From NCBI RefSeq assembly GCF_026151205.1, contig NC_087078.1, forward strand, positions 970,175 through 1,030,174: a DNA stretch of 60,000 bases. Reading direction: 5' to 3'. Of the stretch, positions 31,786 to 43,700 are shown piece by piece. The position numbers were made by a program, and so were the translations under genes. The notes below the pieces were generated by a model. That model did no database searches and was not told where the DNA came from. It saw only the letters and a program-made list of their open reading frames with translations. Positions within the stretch are counted from its first letter, which is position 1. Every line of letters begins with the position of its first letter. The DNA comes from Bolinopsis microptera. Its lineage: Eukaryota > Ctenophora > Tentaculata > Lobata > Bolinopsidae.

Positions 31786-34700
31786 TTATTTAAAACATAT
31801 AAGTGATACGAAAAGTTTGTTTTAGCAGGAGCTTTCAAAATACATGTGTAAATCGTCTTCAGCTTAGAATATTTAAATAGTATAATCAGGGTTGTGAAAA
31901 ACGTAATTGGTAAACTCAAAAAACGTTCAAAACGTGCTTTTTTCTATTTTTTTCAAAAAACGTTCAAAAAACGAGAAAAAACGTTCGCATAATCTAATCA
32001 AGCCGGCTCACGTGAAAATTCAAAATGTAGCGGTATGACCAATCAAACTTGCCAGTTGTGTTGACTGTTGAATACTCTTGCTTTCTAAGTTGCTGTACAT
32101 GTAACACGAATAACTAATAGGGGTGGAAATCAGCTGCCGTTTCATCTTTCTATCAGTAAGCAAGAAATGAGATTATGACAATGCCACCTACTAAGAGAGC
32201 AACATTAGATGTTGCTCTTTCTGGAAATATTTGATACTTTCTGGAAATATCAAATATGAAACATCTTAATATGCGCTAATTTATCATTTAAGTTATAGAA
32301 ATTTCTATATTGTATAGTCTCAGTCTCGCACGTTTGTTTAGCTGCTACACATACATATAATAATCTGACGGTAGGTATAATATAGCTGAGTCTGGAATGT
32401 TCGCTTAACTACAATAATAAATTGAGTAATGAGGATATGTGATGGATCGTTTCGATACTTTGCAGTTTTAATAGGAATGTAAGTGTACAGTGTAACTGAA
32501 GACTGCAATCTGCTTATGTGATTGTGGCCCCGGCACCAGTTTTCGTACTTCGCAGTTCGCTGGTAGTCGGTGACCGTCAAAAACATTGTAAATTTCCGTA
32601 TAAATCACAACGTTTTTTAAATGAATACGTAAAAACATGTTAAAAAAACGTAAAAACGCTCCAATTCTAAAAAACGTAAAACACGTATTATATAATAACT
32701 CGTTTTTCATTGATCCAATGATATAGTTTAGTCCGAATCCGATGATAGAAATTACAATTGACTGAAATTAAAAAGTTGTCATATCCTAAAAATGAGTTCG
32801 CATTGGAATAATTTTGGAAAAAAATCTCAACGGACTTTAACTTGGACGGACCTTGAACGGACGGACTTTATTTGAACAGACATTAAGATGAACGCTAGGA
32901 CCTCCAGCGTTCAATTAATGTCCGTTCAAATAAGGTCCAATAAGGTAGCTATTTTTAATATTTAGAACTTGATATTTTACAGACGATATCCTGCGATTAG
33001 GTCGATTAAGTCGATAAATGTGCGAAATGGAGATCTTTTAAAAAATTAATCTTTTTATACAATCTATGTTGCACGGAAATTAGAATCTATTCGTAAGTTA
33101 CCTAAAAAATGTAACAACTTCTTTGAACAGTATCCCATCACTATTGACAGTCGTATTTTCCACTTTTGTCTGAATCTCGCTAATACCCTGAAAAAATCAC
33201 TGGTTAATAATAATATTAATAATATAACAATCAATCAATACTATGTACCAACATTCATAATAGTACGAACCTTAGTAAGCAAAAATTTGAATCTTCAAAC
33301 ATAGTTTTCATCATCATCTATCTTAAATATTTAAGTTAGTCACTTTATCGAATTTGACAATCCTTATCTACAGAGGATAAGGAAAGATCTTATCCGTCGG
33401 CAATTCGGTAATGTAGCTACGCACGGTTAAGGCACGGTTAATGCACGGTTAATGCACGGTTAATGCACGGTTAAAGCACAGTTAATGCACGGTTAAAGCA
33501 CAGTCAAGGCACAGTTAAGGCACGGTTAAGGCACGGTTAAGCGTTAACCATGCCTTAAGTGACCGTGCCTCAACCGTGCCTTATGTAACCCTTGTGCCTT
33601 AACCGTGTCTTAACTGTGCCTTAACTGTGCCTTAACTGTGCTTTAACCGTGCCTTAACCGTGCGTAGCTACATTACCGAATTGCCGGAAAGATGAATCTA
33701 TGACAGGGGATACGTACAGTTGCAAACTCCACGTTGGTAGTGGAAGGTTTGTACTCTGACCAAGTAGAGAAAGTAACCACAGCCCCGTCAGAAGGTGTTA
33801 TCATAATCCACTCAACGTTCAAGGTTAGTGTTATCAAATTCAGGTTGCTACTAGGTGTCTTTATTGCATGTCCTGGAGATATAAATCCGAATTAATGAGT
33901 TTCTTAGAATAAAATTATTCCTTAAACACCCAATTTTCCATGTTTCGTACATAAATCTTGATCGCCCCACTCAAGAGAGTAAAAACACACAGTTACTAAA
34001 AGCTGTAAGATTAAACCAAAAATATAAGCAAACCTGTACTGTACATAGCTTTGCACTGAAGGCTCCCTACGGCAGCCTGGGAATGAGTGAAGGAGATTAT
34101 CGACGTAACATTCGTTGCTGTCCTGACTTTCTCCGCCAGAGTGAACTTCACTATCTCGTTGTCCTTGTTGAGTGTCACTCCTTCCTCACTGATAGTCTTA
34201 CCGTCTAGCTGCCACCTTGACAAAATGAGGTTAGTAAGTTCCACAAAGATGACTTTGTGTATTTACCGTGTTTAAAGTTCAACACTATGGTGTGTAGTCA
34301 ATAATTACAATATATTTAGGCTGACATAAAGAAAACGTACTGTATGTAGGAGAGGTTAGAGTATGTAAGACCGTTTAAGACTGTACAAGTAACTGCAGAC
34401 GTAGTCCCAGCGGTCCCCCAAACAGAGTGAGGAGTCTGTGTGCCACTTGCACTGACCCCCTCAACAGTCAACTTGTCATAGCTCTTCATTGTTCCGTCTG
34501 ATGATAATCAACAAATTAAATTCCCACTTACTTATACATCCAGATTTCTTAATAAAATGTGATAAAAGTTATCAAATATAAAACATTCCGCTTATCACCT
34601 TCCATGCTTTAAATTTTAAATATCCAATAAAATGAACCAACCACCGCTTTTTTTGGAGAATGAACAACCCCAGACGCCATCAGTAGAATTATCAATGTTC

Positions 34701-37700
34701 AGTGTCAACGTCGACGTTAAGCCTGTGTTCACTGGGTTCCTGAAAAATTATTCGTTTAAAAATGCTGTCTATTTCACATTGAAACTAACAAAATAACAAA
34801 AGTGTAGACTGTTTTCATTTTCCAATGTTTCCTTTTTAAATGTATCATTATTGTTTTATTTCATACCTGCAGGCACGAGTTTCACATTTCTTCCCGTCAA
34901 TAGTCCAAGAGAAGACTCCTTCGCTAAAGACAGTAGAAAAATATCGACAGGTCAAAGTAATATCCGTTCCGGTAAAGACACGACATCCTCCATTTGGCCG
35001 TAAAGACAAATCTATGGACATTTGGATGAGCTTGAAGTTGAAACAATTAACAAATTATGATTTTTCAAACTCGCATGGAAAAAACTATCCATTTATCTAA
35101 GATATAAAAACTTCCCATCCCTAATTTTGTGACCCTTATAAGTACGCAGGAAGGCTACACATATAATAATTAGTGTCCTCATACTCACTGTAATTAGTGT
35201 AATTAGTGTAATTAGTGTAATTAGTGTAATTAGTGTCCTCATACTCACTGTAGATTTGAGATTTGACAGCAGCAGTATGGTTTGTAACTCTATGTTCGTT
35301 AGATGTAAAGAGGCACACATAAGTCTCGTTTAAGATATTGAGAGTCCCAGGAATAGTTAAAGTGATAGTTTGAGAACCGTTTGCGGTGATAAACCCGCCA
35401 TCAGTAACGGTATAGCCACCTTGGTTAGTTGCTACTGGAACACTGCTAGAAGTAGTCCATTGAATCGAGTCTAGCTCCTTCGTCAGACCAGTTACAGTAC
35501 AAGAGATCGTCGCCTTTGTACCGAATAGTTGTATCGTGTTGACCGTATCGACACCTGCAAATCAATGAACTTATACTGTGGAGAAGGGGGGCTATTCACA
35601 TTTAACAATCTTAATAACCCATAACACGTTATAATATATAACATATACCATGTAAATACAATCATTTGAATATTACCTAGTTCCAGAACTTTGGCTACAA
35701 CATTTACGTCGGTAGATGCAGGCGATTCTGTGAACTGAGACGAGGTTACCAAGCACTTGTACGTGAAGGATGATTCAGCAGCAAAATCAGCCAGTTTGGC
35801 AGTCTTGATGTTGAGTTCTGCCAACTGGATACCATCAGCATCAACAGTTCCTTGGCTGACAACGTAGTTGGTGGTGTCCGAGATTGAAACTGGCGTTCCA
35901 CCAGGATCCTTCCAGACCACATTAACAGGGGTTCCACCTACGTCTAGTTCTCCGATATTGCAAGTCAACGTCTGATCTACAGCGGTCGTTATAGACTTGG
36001 GTGTTGAGGTGACAGCTGAATTGTTTGGTTCATGTTAGAGGATATTATCTTTATTACACGTACATAATTATTCGTACAGCCACACATTTACACCACTCAA
36101 GCACTACACTTTTACAAGTTTAAATAATAATAAAACGTCACCTTCAGGATATACATTACATACAACTTTAAGTTACAATACTTACTAAAGACTTTGGAAC
36201 TGACTTCAGTTTTCTGATCTGTTAAACCATGTTCAGTGGAAGTGATAACACACCAGTAAGTTGCATCATTATTGTTCTTATCAGCAGGAATAGTCAGAGT
36301 GGTAGTTTGAGTATCTACTTCCAACGATGCCGGAACAACGGTGTAGCCTTCTAGACTCGTCACATCAATATCCTCAGAAGTGGTCCATTTTGTGACACCA
36401 AGCTCCTCTGTCAAACCCGTAACAGTACACGATATCCTTGCAATCGTGCCTGTTAGCTGTTCTTTGTTCACAGCATTTACCTCTGAAATTAATATTTAGT
36501 TAGAATAACTTACCACTGAGTGTCCGACAATCTTTGAACTTCCTTGATTAACAGTATGACATATTCTAAACTCACCCAATTTTAGAATGTTAGCTACAAC
36601 ATCTACGTATTCAGATGCAGGAGAATCTGTGTATTGGGAAGATTTGACTGAGCACTTGTAGGTGACTGATGATGGACTACTAAAACCATGCAGCTTTGCA
36701 GTTTTGATAGTCAGTTCTGCTGCCTGATTTCCGCTGCTATCTACCGTCCCTTGGTTCCACCCATAGTTGGTGGTATCCGGTCTTACAACTTCTTGTCCAG
36801 CACTATCCTTCCAAGTTACAGTAGCAGGGGATCCACTATTGTCTAGACCTCCGATATTGCAAGTCAACGTCTGATCTACAGCGGTCGTTATAGACTTGGG
36901 TGTTGAGGTGACAGCTGAATTGTTTGGTTCATGTTAGAGGATATTATCTTTATTATACGTATATAATTATTTGTACAGCCATACACCACTCAAGGACTAA
37001 ACTTTTACAAGTTAAAATATTAATAAAACGTTACCTTCAGGATATACATTTCATACAACTTTAAGTTACAATACTTACTAAAGACTTTGGAACTGACTTC
37101 AGTTTTCTGATCTGTTAAACCATGTTCAGTGGAAGTGATAACACACCAGTAAGTTGCATCATTGTTGTTCTTATCAGCAGGAATAGTCAGAGTGGTAGTT
37201 TGAGTATCTACTTCCAACAATCCCGGAACAACGGTGTAGCCTTCTAGACTCGTCACATCAACATCCTCAGAAGTGGTCCATTTTGTGACACCAAGCTCCT
37301 CTATCAAACCCGTAACAGTACACGATATCCTTGCAATCGTGCCTGTTAGCTGTTCTTTGTTCACAGCATTTACCTCTGAAATTAATATTTAGTTAAAATA
37401 GCTTACCACTGAGTGTCCGACAATCTTTGAACTTCCTTGATTAACAGTACGACATATTCTAAACTCACCCAATTTTAGAATGTTAGCTACAACTTCTACG
37501 TAGTCAGATGCAGGAGAATCTGTGTATTGGGAAGATTTGACTGAGCACTTGTAGGTGACTGATGATGGACTACTAAAACCATGCAGCTTTGCAGTTTTGA
37601 TAGTCAGTTCTGCTGCCTGATTTCCGCTGCTATCTACCGTCCCTTGGTTCCAACCATAGTTGGTGGTATCCGGTCTTATAACTTTTTGTCCAGCACTATC

Positions 37701-40700
37701 CTTCCAAGTTACAGTAGCAGGGGATCCACTATTGTCTAGACCTCCGATATTGCAAGTCAACGTCTGATATACAGCGGTCGTCATAGACTTGGGTGTTGAG
37801 GTGACAGCTGAATTGTTTGGTTCATGTTAGAGGATATTATCTTTATTATACGTATATAATTATTCGTACAGCCACACATTTACACCACTGAAGGAGTACA
37901 CTTTTACAAGTTTAATTATTAATAAAACGTTACCTTCAGGATATACATTACATACAACTTTAAGTTACAATACTTACTAAAGACTTTGGAACTGACTTCA
38001 GTTTTCTGATCTGTTAAACCATGTTCAGTGGAAGTGATAACACACCAGTAAGTTGCATCATTGTTGTTGTTATCAGCAGGAATAGTCAGAGTGGTAGTTT
38101 GAGTATCTACTTCCAACCATCCCGGAACAACGGTGTAGCCTTCTAGACTCGTCACATCAACATCCTCAGAAGTGGTCCATTTTGTGACACCAAGCTCCTC
38201 TGTCAAACCCGTAACAGTACACGATATCCTTGCAATCGTGCCTGTTAGCTGTTCTTTGTTCACAGCATTTACCTCTGAAATTAATATTTAGTTAGAATAA
38301 CTTACCACTGTGTGTCCGACAATCTTTGAACTTCCTTGATTAACTGTATGACATATTCTAAACTCACCCAATTTTAGAATATTAGCTACAACTTCTACGT
38401 AGTCAGATGCAGGAGAATCTGTGTATTGGGAAGATTTGACTGAGCACTTGTAGGTGACTGATGATGGACTACTAAAACCATGCAGCTTTGCAGTTTTGAT
38501 AGTCAGTTCTGCTGCCTGATTTCCGCTGCTATCTACCGTCCCTTGGTTCCAACCATAGTTGGTGGTATCCGGTCTTACAACTTCTTGTCCAGCACTATCC
38601 TTCCAAGTTACAGTAGCAGGGGATCCACTATTGTCTAGACCTCCGATATTGCAAGTCAACGTCTGATCTACAGCGGTCGTTATAGACTTGGGTGTTGAGG
38701 TGACAGCTGAATTGTTTGGTTCATGTTAGAGGATATTATCTTTATTATACGTATATAATTATTCGTACAAACACACATTTACACCACTCAAGGACTACAC
38801 TTTTACAAGTTGAAATATTAATAAAACGTTACCTTCAGGATACACATTACATGCAACTTTAAGTTACAATACTTACTAAAGACTTTGGAACTGACTTCAG
38901 TTTTCTGATCTGTTAAACCATGTTCAGTGGAAATGATAACACACCAGTAAGTTGCATCATTGTTGTTCTTATCAGCAGGAATAGTCAGAGTGGTAGTTTG
39001 AGTATCTACTTCCAACGATCCCGGAACAACGGTGTAGCCTTCTAGACTCGTCACATCAACATCCTCAGAAGTGGTCCATTTTGTAACACCAAGCTCCTCT
39101 GTCAAACCCGTAACAGTACACGATATCCTTGCAATCGTGCCTGTTAGCTGTTCTTTGTTCACAGCATTTACCTCTGAAATTAATATTTAGTTAAAATAGC
39201 TTACCACTGAGTGTCCGACAATCTTTGAACTTCCTTGATTAACAGTACGACATATTCTAAACTCACCCAATTTTAGAATGTTAGCTACAACTTCTACGTA
39301 GTCAGATGCAGGAGAATCTGTGTATTGGGAAGATTTGACTGAGCACTTGTAGGTGACTGATGATGGACTACTAAAACCATCCAGCTTTGCAGTTTTGATA
39401 GTCAGTTCTGCTGCCTGATTTCCGCTGCTATCTACCGTCCCTTGGTTCCAACCATAGTTGGTGGTATCCGTTCTTATAACTTCTTGTCCAGCACTATCCT
39501 TCCAAGTTACAGTAGCAGGGGATCCACTATTGTCTAGACCTCCGATATTGCAAGTCAACGTCTGATCTACAGCGGTCGTTATAGACTTGGGTGTTGAGGT
39601 GACAGCTGAATTGTTTGGTTCATGTTAGAGGATATTATCTTTATTATACGTATATAATTATTCGTACAAACACACATTTACACCAGTTAAACACTACACT
39701 TTTACAAGTTGAAATATTAATAAAACGTTACCTTCAGGATATACATTACATACAACTTTAAGTTACAATACTTACTAAAGACTTTGGAACTGACTTCAGT
39801 TTTCTGATCTGCTAAACCATGTTCAGTGGAAGTGATAACACACCAGTAAGTTGCATCATTGTTGTTGTTATCAGCAGGAATAGTCAGAGTGGTAGTTTGA
39901 GTATCTACTTCCAACGATCCCGGAACAACGGTGTAGCCTTCTAGACTCGTCACATCAACATCCTCAGAAGTGGTCCATTTTGTAACACCAAGCTCCTCTG
40001 TCAAACCCGTAACAGTACACGATATCCTTGCAATCGTGCCTGTTAGCTGTTCTTTGTTCACAGCATTTACCTCTGAAATTAATATTTAGTTAAAATAGCT
40101 TACCACTGAGTGTCCGACAATCTTTGAACTTCCTTGATTAACAGTACGACATATTCTAAACTCACCCAATTTTAGAATGTTAGCTACAACTTCTACGTAG
40201 TCAGATGCAGGAGAATCTGTGTATTGGGAAGATTTGACTGAGCACTTGTAGGTGACTGATGATGGACTACTAAAACCATCCAGCTTTGCAGTTTTGATAG
40301 TCAGTTCTGCTGCCTGATTTCCGCTGCTATCTACCGTCCCTTGGTTCCAACCATAGTTGGTGGTATCCGGTCTTATAACTTTTTGTCCAGCACTATCCTT
40401 CCAAGTTACAGTAGCAGGGGATCCACTATTGTCTAGACCTCCGATATTGCAAGTCAACGTCTGATCTACAGCGGTCGTTATAGACTTGGGTGTTGAGGTG
40501 ACAGCTGAATTGTTTGGTTCATTTTAGAGGATATTATCTTTATTATACGTATATAATTATTTGTACAGCCACACATTTATATACATTACATACAACTTTA
40601 AGTAACAATACTTACTAAAGACTTTGGAACTGACTTCAGTTTTCTGATCTGTTAAACCATGTTCAGTGGAAGTGATAACACACCAGTAAGTTGCATCATT

Positions 40701-43700
40701 GTTGTTGTTATCAGCAGGAATAGTCAGAGTGGTAGTTTGAGTATCTACTTCCAACGATCCCGGAACAACGGTGTAGCCTTCTAGACTCGTCACATCAACA
40801 TCCTCAGAAGTGGTCCATTTTGTGACACCAAGCTCCTCTGTTAAACCCGTAACAGTACACGATATCCTTGCAATCGTGCCTGTTAGCTGTTCTTTGTTCA
40901 CAGCATTTACCTCTGAAATTAATATTTAGTTAGAATAACTTACCACTGTGTGTCCGACAATCTTTGAACTTCCTTGATTAACTGTATGACATATTCTAAA
41001 CTCACCCAATTTTAGAATATTAGCTACAACATCTACGTAGTCAGATGCAGGAGAATCTGTGTATTGGGAAGATTTGACTGAGCACTTGTAGGTGACTGAT
41101 GATGGACTACTAAAACCATCCAGCTTTGCAGTTTTGATAGTCAGTTCTGCTGCCTGATTTCCGCTGCTATCTACCGTCCCTTGGGTCCAACCATAGTTTG
41201 TGGTATCCGTTCTTACAACTTCTTGTCCAGCACTATCCTTCCAAGTTACAGTAGCAGGGGATCCACTATTGTCTAGACCTCCGATATTGCAAGTCAACGT
41301 CTGATCTACAGCGGTCGTTATAGACTTGGGTGTTGAGGTGACAGCTGAATTGTTTGGTTCATTTTAGAGGATATTATCTTTATTATACGTATATAATTAT
41401 TTGTACAGCCACACATTTATATACATTACATACAACTTTAAGTAACAATACTTACTAAAGACTTTGGAACTGACTTCAGTTTTCTGATCTGTTAAACCAT
41501 GTTCAGTGGAAGTGATAACACACCAGTAAGTTGCATCATTGTTGTTCTTATCAGCAGGAATAGTCAGAGTGGTAGTTTGAGTATCTACTTCCAACGATCC
41601 CGGAAGAACGGTGTAGCCTTCTAGACTCGTCACATCAACATCCTCAGAAGTGGTCCATTTTGTGACACTAAGCTCCTCTGTCAAACCCGTAACAGTACAC
41701 GATATCCTTGCAATCGTGCCTGTTAGCTGTTCTTTGTTCACAGCGTTCACCTCTGAAATTAATATTTAGTTAGAATAGGTTGACTCGCTAATGCGTCACT
41801 TGAATGTTTCCCGCTCAATAATAATGTTAATTATTATGATCATAAACCAGGATTGTGCACAAAGTAATTAATATACAAGTTTTAACTGCGTTAACAACAG
41901 AAAATTGATTCCATTTACAAAAATTGTTTTCAAACTTCTTGAAACACATTTATTTTGAATTTACCCATTTTCAGAATGTTTGCTACAACATCTACAGCTG
42001 TAGATGCAGGTGATTCTGTGTACTGTGATGAAGAAACCGAGCACTTGTACGTGAAGGTTGGCTGATCAACAAATGCAGGTAGCTTGGCAGCCTTGATGGT
42101 TAGTTCTGCCAACTGGATGCCAGCACTATTAACAGTTCCTTGGCTGACAAGATAGTTGGTGGTATCCGAGACTGAAACTGTCAAACCATCAGGATTCTTC
42201 CAGACCACATTAACAGGGGTTCCACCTACGTCTAGTTCTCCGATAGTACAGGTCAGCGTCTGATCTACAGCTGTTGTCACCAACTTGGCCTCCGAACTGA
42301 CCGCTAAGATTGTTTTGTGTTAGAAACATTGAAATTAAAACTGAATTTAAGTTATTCTAACAAAAACAGTGTTCTCCATCAATATTTACTACTGATCAAA
42401 CTATACTGATCATACTACTAACTAATGCTTTTTATCAAGTTTGTGCTACTAATATGGCTAACTTACTAAATGTTTTCGAATTGACGACCAAGGTCATATC
42501 TTCTTGATCTTGTTCAGCGAATGTGATTACACAGTTGTAAGTTGAATCAAGCATGCTTTGAGCACCAGGAACCGTCAATACTGTAGTTTGAGAACTGCCA
42601 TCAAAGCCACCTTCATCAAAGGTATAGCCATCCTGGCCAGAGACGATAGCTAAGTTGTTAGAGGTGGTCCATTTCACACCATCTAGCTTCCTCTTCAGAC
42701 CAGTTACTGTACAGGAAATCAAAGCCTTTGTACCAGCTAGCTGCTCTTTATTGACAGCAGTCACGACTGAATTAATAAATCAAATTTTCATTTCTTCCAT
42801 ATAATTTAATTTTGTACATTATATATGTATAACTTAATCACAGTTTTTCTGCTTGTTTTTGCATTTAAACTTTTCAAATAAATGTATCATTGATCATTCA
42901 CAGGTTAGCCTAGATAATGTTCCAAATCTAACTCCGAGAAGATGTTCCAGAACAACAACAATTCCATTTACTGAATAATATTCTTAATTGACTAAATAAG
43001 ATTATCTTTCTTATAGTTTTCAGTAGCCATGTAACGATTAAACAAAAATGGGCACCGAAACCCACTTTTCAAACTTAAAATTGGGTTTTTTCGTCTTCTA
43101 TACCTGGACAATCGTGAGTGTTGCAGTTTTGGCTCTCAGCAGATGATCCAGAACAACTGCTTCCTCCATGAGCCGGAGTAGGGTTAGTACAAGTTCTACT
43201 TCTTGTTTGCGTTCCTGTTCCACAAGATGTTGAGCAGGACGACCAAGATGAGAACGAGCTCCAGCCTCCGTTAACAGCAACTGAATATAATTATTAATTA
43301 ACTAAATAACATTATTTTTCTTATAGTTTATAAAGACTGTAAGGGGTCTCTTTTTATCTTTATTAGCACAAATAAACAAATGAATCCAGTTCGACTTCCA
43401 CTTTCCCTAAGGGGGCATACATACATTTGTGTTTAAAACTATTTAAAAAGAGTGGACACACATTTTCTGCTTTAAAGCAAGTCTAATTTTGTGCTAGTAG
43501 GTGCTTATGATGGGACTCTCCACAAGCCACTACAAGATACATGACCTCGTACAACCCTACCGGCAGTGGCATCCGCTTGGACTACCGACTTCCAAAATAA
43601 TTATGTGCCCTCATGCTAATGTGTTTATTTTTTTGAGTAATCGAAGAAACATTTCAGCGTAAACGTTTTAGCGTTTTAAAAAATCATCAAAATGACCGCA

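Noticed and set aside
31625-31919. Frames with poly-Gly or poly-Pro
   Set aside because: Produced by the G homopolymer in an intron of the Ig gene.
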